Shown in pieces: positions 1 to 13,494 of a stretch of 64,000 nucleotides of DNA (position 1 is the first letter of the stretch; each line of letters begins with the position of its first letter). The position numbers were made by a program, and so were the translations under genes. Under the pieces are notes generated by a model. That model was not told the origin of the DNA, made no database searches, and worked only from the letters and a program-made list of their open reading frames with translations. Origin of the DNA: Drosophila pseudoobscura (Eukaryota; Arthropoda; Insecta; Diptera; Drosophilidae); the NCBI RefSeq assembly GCF_009870125.1, contig NC_046683.1:6448001-6512000 (forward strand), in the 5' to 3' direction.

Positions 1-737
1 TAAATATGTTTATTTTTTGTTTTTTCGGAGGATGGGGTAACTACTTTAATGGATTTTTATTATACAAAAAAGAAAAAGTATTCAAAATAAACTTTATGTG
101 GTCTAGAAATTTAAACCTACATTTAGCGATTCCAACTTTTTTTTCAATGGATTAGTATAATGGGATATAAAAATAATCAATGAGAGTTTTAATTTTTTTT
201 TTTTATCACTTATATAAAAAAATTTTCTGGTATAACGATCACATTGAGGTCTGAAAAACAGTATATTTATAGATTAAATGGATTTTCGGAACACGTTAGA
301 TTCTCTGGCATATTTAAAACTTGTTTTCTTTGAATGAAACAAGCGTCAATCACCTAATCGATTTGCTCATTGTATTAACATTATAAGTCACATTTTTATC
401 AAACGTAAAACTATACAACTTTCGAATATTCTTGAAGATCTCTTATTCAATAAATCTAAGCAAATGAACTCCATTCAAAAATGATTCCCGATCCCTAAAT
501 AGCAAAACCAAACCCCAAAAAGACAGCAAAAGGTGAGCCCAACCCCTGGAAAGCCCATTAGGTCTTTGGTATGCCCCGACATGAGTCTCGTAGATGGTGG
601 ACATGCCCAAACGCACCGCTATACTTAACCCCATTTAACACCATTCGGGCCACCCCCAAACGCAGTACTTTGGCTGTGGCTGTTATCACCTTTCAATAAT
701 AAAATGCACATGACCAATTGGTGGTAAAAGTCAAGTA

Positions 738-757
738 GAGTCGAGTCGAGTCGAGTC
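738..757. repeat. (GAGTC)4 microsatellite
   Basis: Four exact GAGTC units in tandem. No feature around it suggests a function. Confidence 0.9.
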
Positions 758-2110
758 CACGGCGCAGGTAAACAAGAGCTAGGAAAAATGACTTCAATTA
801 ACCATTCGACTGACCAGTGACTAACCATTTTTTGGTTAGTCAGGCCACAGGCAGACGGGGGGTGTTCTAGCAGGGGGTGGTGTTGCTGCTCGAAACAGGA
901 CACGGCATTGGGACACGCACACACGTAGACTGGGCGGACAGAGGACCAAGGGTTGAAGGGTTGACAGGTCTCCTGTGAAATGTTGGCAGGCGGCGCGAAA
1001 GGCAAAAGGCGACCCAAATGATCGAACTGCGGGCGCCACCTACAGGCCAACTTAGGGGACACTAAATGGGTCTTACCTCGGTATAAATCTACCCTCTACC
1101 ACCCCCTACCACCACCCTGGGAGCCCCGCCTCCCATGTGTATGCTTGGGCCAACCAACGGCTTATCGATTCGCATAAATTAATTTTCATTTAAAACGAAT
1201 ACGAATAAAGTCAACGAAGGCATTGTGGCACTCTTTTCTTTTTTTTTTGTTGCCGTGCTGTTGCTGTTGTTCCTTGTCCTACAAAAGATCAGTGGCGTAG
1301 TCCCAAGAGGGATCTAGAGAGCGGCTCTTAACAATCTTGGGAACACTTTTAGGGCCGATCTGGGTCACCAATTCCTGCAATAGTTAGCCTTGGAGACCCA
1401 TTGGTGACCCCCTCCTTTGTAATCCTTGTTAATGGTGTGTATATTTATGCCCCACACACATGGGATTGCTCGGTTGTATTGCGCCTGCATATAGAGCCAA
1501 TAGATGACGAAAGTCGATGTGGCCCCGCCACACACATTGCATGCGAGAACTCATTCGTTGCCATTTGGGCTGAAGAGGGCCGAATTTCGGCGACGGCAAA
1601 CGGGCACAGTGGAGTCGTTTTTGGTATTTTTGGACATATCGAGGGATACTCTTAAGAATATTACGTATTTATTGGAATTGTTTAGCTATAGGTATGTTTT
1701 GCGAGCGTCGTAATCGGTATAATGGGTTTGTTGCTACATTTATAGGATCAGTTCAATATGCGATTTTTATCCATAATCGATATACATATACATCATTCAT
1801 TGATCTCCTTGCCCTGACGTATTTATTGATACATTTCCACGCAAACTTAGCATCAAGCAGTACAATAATCTCTTCTGGATTTGCTTTTACTTCAGCGGCA
1901 CTCAAAAACCGATCCTTTCCATTTCTGGACCCGTGAAGCGCATACAATTCATATGCAAAGCAACTTCCACACGGGTGCCACCTTCATATAAATATATATT
2001 GTGTGTGGTGGTATATGTACATATACATATAAACTTGGCTAAAAGGACTCGAGGGAGATATTAATCTAGTTCTTTTTTTCGTTGGCTCGTTCGGTCCGCA
2101 TCAGCAAACA

Positions 2111-2206
2111 GGCAAAGGCAAAGGCAAAGGGAAATGCCAGAGTCAGAGTCAGAGTCAAAGCCAGGCGTTTCATATCGTTTGGTATCGTTTCGTTTCGTTT
2201 CGTTCA
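2111..2206. repeat. Compound simple repeat GGCAAA / AGTCAG / CGTTT
   Basis: Three short arrays follow one another: GGCAAA units at 2111-2130, AGTCAG units at about 2139-2160 and CGTTT units at about 2185-2206. This is ordinary slippage-derived sequence. Confidence 0.8.
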
Positions 2207-3540
2207 TTATTATTACCAACTATTCGCGGTTGTTGCTGGTGGCTTTAACCTGATACCCGAAACCGAAAACTGAACGGAACCTGCACACACACCCAGAAAC
2301 ATATTTGTAGAATACGTCCATGCATGTGCCAGAGGACGTCGTCATTTTCACAAGTTTTCAGCTGCTTTTCATTTCACATGTTCGTCGCTCGTTTTGCTCC
2401 ATTTTGGTCGGAGCTCTTAATTTTTATTGTTAACATGCAATTCATTTATTAATAATATTCGTATTCATACGTCGGTGCATGTGATGAAGACCCCACCCCG
2501 CCCTGTCCGTTCACCGCGTTCTGCTAAGGTCAGGGGACCAAGGGTCCTTAAATGTCAAAGAGCCAATCTTGATATGTACTGGAATACTTGCTTGCTAATG
2601 AAAATGATGGCTTCTTCAAGAAAATATGTCTATACACACGATGTTGGTACCATCCAAAGGACCAAATGGATTGCAGTCCTATCTGGGAATTAACCTTGAA
2701 ATCTGTTTTTCTCATCTTAAAAAAGAGCAACGTTTGAATTATCCTACACTTTCTTGCCTATCTTAGAGCTTTGCTAGGGATGTAATCTTAAAGTTCTTGA
2801 GGAATGATGGGCTATAAAAAAGAACTTTGAGATTGTATTAACATCCTTTTGGTGTTATTTTCTATCCGAGAAATGTTTCCTGCTTTTTCCCACAGCATTT
2901 CCTTACTCAGAAATGCCAGCGAATCGACGTAACCATCGTATTTTGGGCACAAATGAAAACCAAACTCGAAACAGTTCAAAATACTAAATGCTGACCAAAA
3001 AAAAAACCGCCATATTGTGTGCCATATTAACATTTGGAGACCACCATCCATCTCGCTCACTCTTGTGTGGCTGTGTGTGTGAACCGAAATCATATTTTGT
3101 AATAAAGTTGTACACAGGTTTAATTAACTTCACACGGTTGTACGTATAGTAGTACTATATGCAATGGACAGACCCCCGCTCTACGTGCCCACAGCCGATC
3201 TCTGGCTGAACGGTGCTTTCTGTCTATAGTGCCATCTCTCTTTTGCCGGACAAGCGGTGAGAGAAGGACAGAGAGCGAATCAGTAGACAGAGATGGAAGA
3301 AGCGAAAGAGAGCGAGAGAGATTCATATTTTAACGAGTTTAATTTGAAAAACCTTTAAAAGGTAATTAACGTATATTTTTGGCAGTTTTATGACAATCTT
3401 TTGTTGCTGCTTCTGCTGCTGATGTTGTTGCTCAAGTAAGACACACACGCAGATACAGATAGCTTTACAGATACAGATACAAATTATAACCAGATACGGG
3501 ATTCATATTTGTTTTACTTAGGATGGGGCTGACTGGCGGA

Positions 3541-3563
3541 GTGTTGGAGTGTTGGAGTGTTGG
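3541..3563. repeat. (GTGTTGGA)3 short tandem repeat
   Basis: Nearly three perfect copies of an 8-base unit, immediately after a GGATGGGGCTGACTGG stretch. Confidence 0.85.
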
Positions 3564-4069
3564 CCAAGTGCGGAGAGTGTTCAAAAAATTACTTAATTGC
3601 TGCCATAAACTGGTGACTTTTTTTCCCAACTCTTATTTGCTTTATTGTCATGACTGGCCCACAGTGAGTGCCGGCAGTAAGCTGACCGCTCGACCAACTC
3701 CCCAAAACTTTGAGACAGTCGATCCAACTTTTGTCACCGACTGTACTCGTACATACTGTTGAAACCCCTCAAGTGGCAGTCGACAAGCAGTAGCACTAAT
3801 ACACAGAGTGGCAGCGGTAGCCGGGGCAAACTGGTTGTTAATAATAATATTTTATTGTTATTGCATTACCTGCTAAATGATTAATTCGAAAATGTTGCCA
3901 CAGCCCCGAACTCGAATCCGAAAGACATTCGAAAAAAGACAAAACAAAAGGCATTGTACGAGCATGTGATTTCGTTTTTTTGGAAAATTCTTCATCTGGT
4001 GGTAGAACAGCTTTTCTGCTTGGAGGGAAGTGCGATTTTATTGAAAGTCTCTTTCAAATTCCACACTCC

Positions 4070-4107
4070 TTTTATTTTATTTTATTTTATGTTATTTTAT
4101 TTTATTT
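4070..4107. repeat. (TTTTA)n microsatellite
   Basis: About seven TTTTA units with a single G interruption at 4091. Confidence 0.9.
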
Positions 4108-7100
4108 TTTAATTTCTCTGAAAGCAGTGCTCAGAACTTCCTCTTTCTGTTTCCTTTAATGTTTATTTAATGTTCTTTCGCTTATGTGTTGATTTGAGCT
4201 TCTATCTTTCTAGTGGGCCATTCGCAGGGTTCTTCTTTGAGTTTTTCCCAGATATGCTCACAGATCTTTGACTGTACAATACGAATCCATTCTGTACGAC
4301 TTTCGTAGGCTTTTTTTTCAGTCATATAGCTGTGTATACGTCTGAAATCGTTTGAGCTGAGAATAAAGATTCCAATGATGAAATATGATGAATTCAATAA
4401 TACTTCCTATTATTATAGTCTTAGTAAGTTTTTTAAATTTGATTGAATGTGTATACAGCAATGCATCAAAATATAACATAACAATTGGATTAATAAAAAT
4501 CTTTATGTACCAAAACTTAATTTTAACAAACGCACTCAAATTTTGTTCCTGTCTTGTTTTGTGCTTCAAATATTATTTGATATTTAATGTCTTTCGATTT
4601 GTGGCTCCACTTTGCCACTTACTGAGTACCACTTCCTTCAATCCAATTAAGTTATATCCCCCCACCAGCCGCTCCATTATTAATTAGTAGCTGCTACTTG
4701 GAGATGCATAAGTATGTACATATTTACAGAGCACACATATGCGGGACTTGGGTTTGGCAGCTCCGTTCTGTTTCTGTTTCTGGTTCTGGTCAGTGGATGT
4801 TCGGAAATGGCATCATAAATTCAAATTCAAATAAAGTTGAAATTCACATTCACTTACTCATCATTGCCAGAGGACGGATAGTGGAGAGGAGGGACAGCGG
4901 AGCGTAGATCACTCACTTAATTGATATTTTTGTGAGTGCACGAGTGTGAGTACTCAAGTCGATTCAGATTCTTATTCTTATTCGTTTTCGTATTCGGATT
5001 CAGATTCCATTTCAGATCTGATTCTCTCTGTCTCTCTTTCTGTTCTTTCGTGTGGCTTTTGTTTGGGGGCTTTAATCAGGAAGTTTTTAATTGCGTCGTG
5101 AATTTTAACTGGCAGCTAACCATATCAACCCCCCCGCCCATAGACCCCTCCTCTATCAACCCCCATCTCTCTTTCGGAGAGCAATCATCGTGTGGCGTCA
5201 TTTAATTGAATTATTTCGAACAACAACAGTAATGATGGGGCGGAAGGGGCAGGGTAAAAACGTCGTCAAGAAATCAAAAAGATTTCTGCGTTCTTTTTTT
5301 TATTTTTTTTTATTTCTGTTCCTTTTTGAGTTTCCCGTTTTCTCTGTTGTTGTTGCATATAATTAATTTTTAATTTGAGTCGCAGAAAATTGGGTAATAA
5401 AAATGGTAAATTGTAGCAAAAAAAAGGCAAAGAGTCAGGCCCCTGGTTAGTCAGGGGTGTGGCAATCAAAGGGGGGGAACGTTTTCGTAACCTTTTATAT
5501 GATTTGAGGTCATTGGAGGGGTTACAGTGGTCGAAGAGGGAATTCCAAAGGCCAAAGGATCGTAACTCTATTCTAGAATGTTTATAAATTCTAAAGGATT
5601 TTTGGGGAATACGATCACAATCGTTTTTTAAGAGTTTGCTCGAAGAGGAATGTTATTTTTAGCAGATTTTCAATAAATTTAAACTTTTTCAGTGGACTAG
5701 AAAGGAGTTCCTTAGCGACTTCTGTGAACTACAATCATGGTTAAAGCCTTAATGCTTTCATTCAGGAGAAGGACGCCTCCTGATCCTCTTAATCAACTAT
5801 CTAATTGCTTGGGAGGAACATAAGATCGGAAAAACATTCTTTATAAGTGACATTTAGCAGGGGATTCGGTTGTTGATACCCCAATTACCCTTTTTAGACT
5901 ACGCTCGTGGTTATCCCAACCGTGAATCCCCTTTCAATCCCCCTTTCGCTGTTCAATAATTAATTTTAATTTTTTGTGTTTCCTTCAAAAATTTCCTTCA
6001 AGTCAATTCGATTTCTTTGGCGTCTTTCATTTTTTTCCGTTTTTTCTTTTGCATTATTAAAAATGTAAACAGCAACTCGTGTACCCCGCCTCCCCACAAT
6101 GCTTATCCCCTGTTCCTTAACCCCTCCTGGCCGCCAGCTGGCTACCGTTGTCCGGTAATCAAGTGGGAGAGAGAGAGAAAGATAAGAAAAAGTTATTATA
6201 ATTTCCTTTTCAATTCTAATTCCCTACTGCCATCTCTTTCTTTCCTTCTTTTTTCTGGATTCCTTTCCCCCCCAACCGCGGCCCCCTTTCGACTGGTTTG
6301 CTTCTTGGGTAATCGCCTTCGATATGGCTCGACTTTGGCTTCGACTTGGACTTTGACTCCGGTCTTCGACGGAAACGGAAACGTAGCCAAAATGCGACGC
6401 CCTGCAGGTCTGGCCCCACCCCCTCCAGCAGCACTGGCCACCCGTTTGCTGTTGTTATTTTTCTGGTGTAACAATAAAATTTCCTTCTCATTTTCCTTTC
6501 TTTTTTTTCATACTGGTTGGTTGTATCCTTTACCAGGAAAGTAAATGAAAAGGAATCAAAGGCTGCAATATGCCATCCAGTGCCCCAATCCCCTTAGCCC
6601 TACCCCTCCCCCAAACACCGTCTGTTGCTGTAGTTAAAAAAAGTAAAGAAAAGTAAAGAACAAAAATAGAAATGAAAAGGAGAGAAAGAAAGCCACAACC
6701 AACACCGGCAACAATTGTTGTTGGGTGTTTTGGGTTATTCTTTTCTTTTTCGCTGGTTTTTTTCTTTCTCCTTCTTCCCTTGTTATTTTCATAAACTTTC
6801 AATAATTTTTTACTTTTGCCCATTGGCTGGGGCGATGGGTGCGCTATCATCGAAAGGATAGGGCATATGCCTACAGAAAATACTACAGAGAGGGATAGGT
6901 GTACAAGTAGACCGGATAGATTGGTATTCAACGATTCATTGATTGTACTTTATATATATTCCTATATACATTTACCTTCAATCGTCAATAACTTCTTAAA
7001 TGCATTTTTAATCGATACATTACTTTCATTATATTTATAATCCTAACAATTCCGGGTTCTCTTTCAATTTTGTTAGTTTTCGGATTTAATCTCTTTCATT

Positions 7101-7628
7101 GCAGGGTACTTTGAAAGTCCAACGATTCAGATATCTTTTGGTGCAAGATGTTCATGAATTTCTGTTTTCTTTTCCTGTGTGGGGTATTTTTTCTCGACTT
7201 CTTATTAATTTTGGTGCAATTTTTCTCCCCTTTCGTTGGTTGTCTCCCTCCGTCTCCTCCCCGACACTCCGGGAACCCTTTCCACACCCCTCCAGAGGGC
7301 TCTCCTTGTTTATCCTTGCTGGGTGGCCGCCTGCTGCTTATCGTAATTCATTTGGCATTCTTGTTACCCCGACCCCCATCCTGGCTGGTGATTCCCTCGG
7401 AGGCGGCGCAACATTAATTTCTATATTGAATCCTTTTTTATAGACTTTCCACCAGACGGACTTGCTCACCCTTCTCCCCGTTTCACCCTGCTTGCCCCTC
7501 ACCATCGTTGCGTGCTGCGGATCGCGTTTTCCTCGATTTCCATCTATCTTCCGTTTAAATTGTCAGTTAAGCGACTTTCGAAATACAATGCCTCGACAAA
7601 AACTAAAACTTTACACGCACGAAGCTCG

Positions 7629-7689
7629 GGCTGGGGCTGGGGTTGGGGTTGGGGCTGGGATCGGGAATGGATTGGATTGGATTGGATTG
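7629..7689. repeat. (GGGGCT/GGGGTT)n followed by (ATTGG)4
   Basis: Five G-runs separated by two bases (GGGCT, GGGGCT, GGGGTT) at 7629-7660 form a strong candidate G-quadruplex on the plus strand. They are followed by four ATTGG units. An open frame through this stretch gives only Gly/Ala/Val or Gly/Trp runs and is not a gene. Confidence 0.85.
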
Positions 7690-10170
7690 AGTTTGGGTTC
7701 CCATCGTGGTTAACAATTTGCAATGGGAAAGGGGAAGCACCGGATGTTAATGGCTACATTTCTCTCTGCTTATCTTTCTAATAGTAAATTTATATTTGAA
7801 TAATTATATGCAAATATGAATGTATAGAGCGGTGCATTGTTAATTGAATCTATGTGAGCACATGAGCATATTCCTACTATACTTATTTTTGAAGTCAGGG
7901 TGAGCCGAAGGCCTCGCTTAGGTCTAGCTTTCCGCTTAATTCATTTTAGCTAATTAATTGATTAATGTAAGTTATTTCAACCGATAACATATTCTTATAT
8001 TCTTACACAAATTCCTATATCTACCTTGACAGGGATCTACTATTAAAATAGTACTTTTCCTGGATCAAAGTATACTGCATCTACATATATATCGTTCAAT
8101 GTTCAATGTTTGTGTCTAAGTTGGAATGGTGCGATGCTTTTTTTTTTACTGTTTTACTATCTTTTGTTCAATATTTCTTTCAATTTACTAAAAAAATAAC
8201 CTAAATCTTATGTCTTATCAGATGTATTTCAAAATTTGTATGGCTTTTCTACGATTTAGTCATATTGTGCATCATTTAATTGTATTCTCCTCGTCTTTGT
8301 AATTGTTTCCTCCTACCTTTTGGTTGCATTAAAAGTTTATTCTATTTATACGAGAATAAGTAGATCCAAATATGTGTCCTTTAATACGTGTATCTTTGTA
8401 TACTTACATCAAAGTACACACTTGTCTGTGCATCTTTGAATCTATGTATCAATATGCCTAATTATCTGCTACTCGTGTATCCCACCACACTTCAGATACT
8501 CTTCCCATTCCCAGCACTCGCACAAGACCCCATCTGCCCTACGGAAGTTGACATTAGCTGAAATGAACCCGGAGAAAACCGAAACAAAAATACAAAAAAA
8601 AAAAAACAAGAAACCGAACCGAAGTCAAACAACACACAGAAAGTGGCAAGAGGAAAGGTCTACACATGGAAATTAAAAAATAAATAAAATAAAATGGAAT
8701 GGAATGGAATAAAGTGGGGAAAAGATAGAAAAGACATTCACCCAGACACTCAAAAGACGCTAGGGTCGGCCTGTGCCTGTGTCTGTCTGTGCGGCTGCCT
8801 TGCTACCTTTTAATTGTGGTAAAAATGGAGTAATGACGGAGTTCGGCTTTCGGAAGTTGGCATTTTGACTTAGTATTATGTACTATTATTGTTATTATTT
8901 TAGTCGCTTGGAGCAGCCGTAGACAAACAGAAAGTCGCATTGCATGCCGCTGACATTTTGCTGTGCCCCTCTGCCACTGCCTTTTTTCGGTGGATCTCAA
9001 GGGCCGCACACTCGAGTGGCGGGGTGGAAGACGGGGTCACCTCTTTCTACGCAACCACATCCGGCACTCGTCCGTTCACGGGGAAGTGTCCGTCGAGATG
9101 AGTGTGTGTAAAATGCGCTCCCACACGTGAGATATAAGATGGAGACTGGAGACTGGCTAGAGAGAGAGAGAGACCTGAGGCAGAGATACAGCAAGGCAGC
9201 GAGAAAGTTCAGTGGGTCAAGCCAGATGGGGGGTCGAGGCGAGTTATCACTTCAAAATATTATTTAGAACATTACTCTTTGGTCATTCCCTTCGCACTTT
9301 CGAAAGGAGGCGGTGACTGTGGGAATAGCCTGAGCTTCTGTGGGAGCTGTCGAGTGTGAAAGGTGCTGGTAAAAATCTAAAAAAATATATGCAACCACCC
9401 ACACTCTTTGACGTACCTTTCCCAATTGTTTAGCTAAATGTTGAGCTCGGACATTAATATTAGTTAAAGTCCTATTGCTTCTATATCCATTTTCTTTCTC
9501 CTTGAAAGTATTCTGCAGGTATTCATTCTAGATGCTATGTTTGCTTTAATTCTGGAACAATTTAGGATCTTTGCAATGAATCACACAATTTTTACGATTT
9601 AGGAATGGATTCAATAATTATCTTTTACAAAATCAAAGGAAAGCATGCCATTTATAAGCAGGATTCCCATTTGAGTTTTAAGAATCGTTTGGTTCTGTGA
9701 AAAGCTATTTTTCGTAATAGTTTTTTATTGACTTTCAATACTATTCTACTCCTTTGTGTGAATTTTCCCAATCCAGTAAGCACATCGCCTTAAGCTCTGA
9801 TTCACTGAACAACTAGCTGAAAACTTTCTCAATTAGAGTGTTAAGAGCTCGTCATTTACTTTCCCATTTCTTTTCGGTTTTTCTGCATTTTTTTGGGTTT
9901 TTCTGTTGCCAATTTGTTGTTTATTAAAATTCGCATGTCGTCGAATTTGACATACGCCTGTCAGACCCTGGAAATTACATTTCTTTTTTTCTTGTGGAAA
10001 TCGGATGTGTTTTTTTTTGTTTGTTGGGCCACAAGAAAATGTATATGTATGTGCAGTTTTTTTTATATATGTATGTTCTTCGGCGGGTCGGGTCGCCGGG
10101 GTGTTAGGGCTGGTGCCGGGGTGCAGGGTACTGGCCAAGTCCATCAATCATCAGTCACACATTCAGCCGA

Positions 10171-10190
10171 GCAGAGCAGAGCAGAGCAGA
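10171..10190. repeat. (GCAGA)4 microsatellite
   Basis: Four exact units. The reverse-complement class (TCTGC)n occurs independently at 61146-61167. Confidence 0.9.
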
Positions 10191-10520
10191 GCGCACTCAA
10201 CGTAACATTCAAATCAATCAAAATACGAGGCCAGAGAGCAGCAGTAGGAACAAAAACGACAACGGCGACGACGACTTCTAACGATTTTTGGGTGGGATAG
10301 GGGATTGGCAGCACCCCATCCGCCCCCACACCACGCCGCACCACACATCCCCTGTATGCAAAACAAATCTAATTTTTCATCGAATATGTGGAAAATAGTT
10401 CATGCAAGCATTTTTCTTTTGCCTTTGTTTCCTTTCGCTGCCTTTCCTTTTGTTTTCCCTGTTGTTGTCCTGCCGCTGATGAAGTTGTTCGAAATAATGA
10501 ATAATGTGCTGCCGGATCGG

Positions 10521-10550
10521 GTACGGGGACGGGGACGGGGATGGGACTGG
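10521..10550. repeat. (GGGGAC)n G-rich array
   Basis: Units GTACGG, GGACGG, GGACGG and GGATGG give four spaced G-runs and a possible G-quadruplex. Confidence 0.75.
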
Positions 10551-10897
10551 GTCTGGAGCTGGAGCTGATGGTAATGCTCATATGGCGTGCTGCTTCCATA
10601 TGGCCACAACTCTCGACTCTTCGTTCTGTTCCATAGTTTGATAGATATGATTTCTGTGCAGGATCAGGAGGCATTTGAATCGAATTATCCATCTGTCTAA
10701 AGTGTATCGGTCGGAATGAGATTATTTTAAGTTGAGCGTAATTTGTCCCTTCGAGTTTTTCTCTCTCTCTCTCCTCTTGGTGAGTCATTTCATTTCAATG
10801 CTAATCGGTAGTTTGGAAAGCAGTTTCCCTTTAAGTTTTTCATTTTCTTATATAAAGATGAAGCCTGTTTGGAGTTTGATGTTTCAGAAGTGCAAGA

Positions 10898-11412
10898 ATG
10901 TCTTGCGGTGGTCCCAATAAGACCAAGCTCCTGGCCTCGCCCCGCGAGGAAAATTTGATGGAGAAACTCCCCACAGAAAGGGAATTGTGGAGGACAACAG
11001 CCACGTTGACACCATTCTCCAGCAGTACATCGATAGACTGAAACTGGCCAAATTGAGCGCTTAGTTCTCCCGTGACCTAGACGTCGAGTGGCAGGAGATC
11101 CAAGACCTGCTGCAGACCTGTGTGGATAGGAAATTCTCCATTTTTGCCGAGCCACTTTTCAAGTCCAAAAACGAGTTTCGGTGCCGATGAAAAGTCAATT
11201 TTATATACGTATAGGTTTTTGTTATCAATTATTAATAATTATCCTAATATTGAAAGCCTGGAAACTATCAATTGGACGGCGGGGAGGAGGGCAACCTCCC
11301 AGTTCTATTAAGATCTGGCAGCCTTGTGCCGTTCCGATCATCCATTCAGGGATGAATTTCTCCTCCCATTCAAAGCCCCGCTTAAGTAGTCGCTGCAGAT
11401 TTCATTTGTCTA
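10898..11412 (+). pseudogene. Decayed protein-coding relic, family unknown
   Basis: From the ATG at 10898 the sequence reads as normal protein (MSCGGPNKTKLLASPREENL...) to about 10978. It then continues in a frame shifted by one base from about 10984 (VEDNSHVDTILQQYIDRLKL). A TAG at 11062 interrupts it, and it resumes as FSRDLDVEWQEIQDLLQTCV and NEFRCR up to a TGA at 11188. After about 100 AT-rich bases, perhaps an old intron or insertion, a third piece at 11291-11410 reads DLAALCRSDHPFRDEFLLPF and KAPLK. It lies in the original frame, with stops at 11309 and 11387. The amphipathic, charged composition and codon-like third positions over three separate pieces are hard to explain by chance, while the frameshift and stops argue against a working gene. 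I do not recognise the family. A 121-codon open frame on the opposite strand is regarded as a shadow. An alternative is a spliced gene with sequencing errors. Confidence 0.55.
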
Positions 11413-11520
11413 AAAATACAGAGATGATCGCATATACATAAATTGTAATTGAAATTTTTCTGGTCCCCTGATAAAGAGAATTTTGCAATCGCCTCCAATC
11501 TCTGGATGTCTGGGGAATAG

Positions 11521-11550
11521 AACCGAACCGAACCGAACAGAACAGAACGG
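11521..11550. repeat. (ACCGA/ACAGA)n pentamer repeat
   Basis: Six imperfect pentamers, the first half ACCGA and the second half ACAGA. Confidence 0.8.
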
Positions 11551-11763
11551 AGCGCACTGGCTGTTGATGACTTGATTTGAAATTTGAAATGATATTTTAA
11601 GAAACTAATGCCGCCATATCTCGACGATGACAGGCACAACCAGAGGGGCAGAGTGTTGTGTTTTATCCACCCTCGGCTGTGGCACTACCCTCCTCGTCCT
11701 CCCTGTTGGATCCACAACACTTCGGGGGCATGTTAAATGTCATTTAATAGTTGACAGTTGCAC

Positions 11764-11826
11764 TTGCTGTTGTTGCTGCTGTTTTTGCTGTTGCTGTTGC
11801 TGTTTCTGTTTCTGCTGTTGCTGCTA
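11764..11826. repeat. (TGYTGT)n CTG-type repeat
   Basis: An interrupted TGCTGT/TGTTGC/TGTTTC tract. In a coding gene this would encode Gln/Leu/Cys runs, but no exon context is present. Confidence 0.8.
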
Positions 11827-12060
11827 TGATTATTGCAGTTTATTTTTTGTACCGAGTATCTAGCAAAAATTTATGTGTAGGTGGTTTGAAATTTATGTGG
11901 TCGTCGTTGTCGCTGGTTGTCGTTGTCGCTGTCGTCGACGCCAAAACAAGTCGCGAGAAATTCTTTTGAATTCGGTTCGTTTTTCTTTAATAAAAGTAAA
12001 TTTTATTGCTTACACTAAAAATGCATTGCTCTTGCTGTCTGTAGCACTAGCCTCTTGTTG

Positions 12061-12180
12061 ATGCCTGATGCTGATGCTGATGCTAATGCTCTTGCCGATG
12101 CAGATACTCGTGCAAATACAGATACATATTCAGATACAGATACAGCTTCAGCTACAGCCACAGCTACAGCTACAGTTGCT
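12061..12180. repeat. GATGCT array followed by CAGATAC/CAGCTAC array
   Basis: GCTGAT units occupy 12067-12104. CAGATACA units and then CAGCTACAG units occupy about 12100-12180. Similar CAGATAC arrays occur near 3453-3500, 15075-15110 and 58398-58425, so this is a recurrent microsatellite class in this genome rather than a special element. Confidence 0.75.
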
Positions 12181-12771
12181 GATGCAGATCATTTGCTTAT
12201 TGAAGACATCCTGTGAGCGACATCCGTTCGTCTCGCCCTGGCGCCCCCAAAAATAAATCCCACAAAAATGTAATCAAAATCTTTACAGAATCGCGAATCT
12301 AACGTCGCGAAGAGGAGGTTTTTCTTTTGATGTAGTGCTTGGGGTTTCTGGGGAAAAGGGCTCTCCTTCATATTTCCCAATGTGGATTGAAGAATTGTGT
12401 CTGGTGTGGTTTGCCACAGTACGGCAAGAAACTGCCACACCACTGGATGCAACAAGTTGTTCCTGCCAAACGATTTGCCCAACGAAATTGGATCATGAAT
12501 CGGATTGGCTGGCCGCTTGATCTTGTCTTTGATCTTTGACCTATTGCTGGGGTTTAGAAAGTTGTAGTTTATTTTGGCAAATCATAAAAATGGAGCCACC
12601 CTGCTTTCTTGGTCATGGATCACAGCACCGACTGGGCTTCCGAAAAAACACAGAAAACGGGAAAGAGAGCAATCCAAAAACCGAAAAACTGAAAACCGAA
12701 AAAAGACGAAGAATTTAAATACGCCAGCGACTTTTTTGTGTGCCGCGGATAAGCCGAATCAGTCAGAGACT

Positions 12772-12790
12772 CAGTCAGTCAGTCAGTCAC
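12772..12790. repeat. (AGTC)n microsatellite
   Basis: AGTC/TCAG tetramers. They contain repeated TCAGT, which matches the insect initiator consensus by chance, so no promoter is claimed. Confidence 0.8.
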
Positions 12791-13256
12791 TCGTCTGTCA
12801 GTCATTCAGCCAAGCGTAGGGCCTTACCTTCCCCCACACCCCGCCGTCATGCCACGCACGGCTCTCCTCAGTGGCACTGGCAGTGGCAGTGGCAGTCTCT
12901 GAGTATCTCGGAGTTCAAGTTGTCTTATCTCTAGGCTCTGCTCAAGTGGCTGCTCAAATTCCACCTGCTCCACGTAACTCCACCCTCTCTCCCCCCCTGT
13001 ATCACATATCTCTGTGCGCCATTTTGGAATTTCGTTTTCTGGACGAATGCCTCTAATATGAGTTAACAGAAAAACAACAGAAACAGAAAAAAAAAACAAG
13101 AACATAGAGAGGAAAAATGGAAAGAAATGAAAATATTTTTTACCAAATTTTTATGCTCATTGTTAGTTATGTATTTTTTATTTTGGGGTTTTTGTTTTTG
13201 GCTAATTAGCGTAGCCCCTGGGAAACACATGGGGAAATGTGCCGCACCGTTCCCGC

Positions 13257-13278
13257 CCTGCACCCTGCACCCTGCACC
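13257..13278. repeat. (CCTGCAC)3 heptamer repeat
   Basis: Three units of CCTGCAC in tandem in an otherwise unique stretch. Confidence 0.85.
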
Positions 13279-13494
13279 GTAGACCCTAGACCCGCAGCTC
13301 GTGAACTGAATTTCTCTTGAAGCGGCAGAGGCAGAGGCAGCATATATAATGCCACATCCAGGTCGGTTATAGCCGCTTGATGTTAATGCTGTTTTGCATA
13401 AATTAAATATTATTCGGTTTTGGGCATAGTGCCGCCATTTGCTGGTGGGTGGCTTCTCTTGGCCCACTTGACTGGGCATTGGTAGGGGCTGGGA

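Larger units (their letters stand above)
1..10897. other. Gene-free region with simple repeats
   Basis: I see no supportable gene here. The first 480 bases are very AT-rich with T-runs. The remainder alternates AT-rich unique sequence with short repeats and polypyrimidine tracts, for example around 5030, 6230 and 7230. Open frames up to 175 codons (6017-6544) are low-complexity readings of these tracts. A good 5' splice match reads CGAG/GTAAGA on the minus strand near 1075, and one reads AAT/GTAAGT on the plus strand near 7967, but neither borders a convincing exon. A GA-rich tract at 3240-3330 could bind GAGA factor. Confidence 0.6.

Noticed and set aside
6017..6544. 175-codon plus-strand open frame
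   Set aside because: Polypyrimidine reading full of Phe, Leu, Ser and Pro, also open on the other strand. No gene signals.
10790..11155. 121-codon minus-strand frame at the coding fossil
   Set aside because: The plus strand shows more protein-like peptides in three pieces. The minus frame looks codon-random and starts and ends at no signals.
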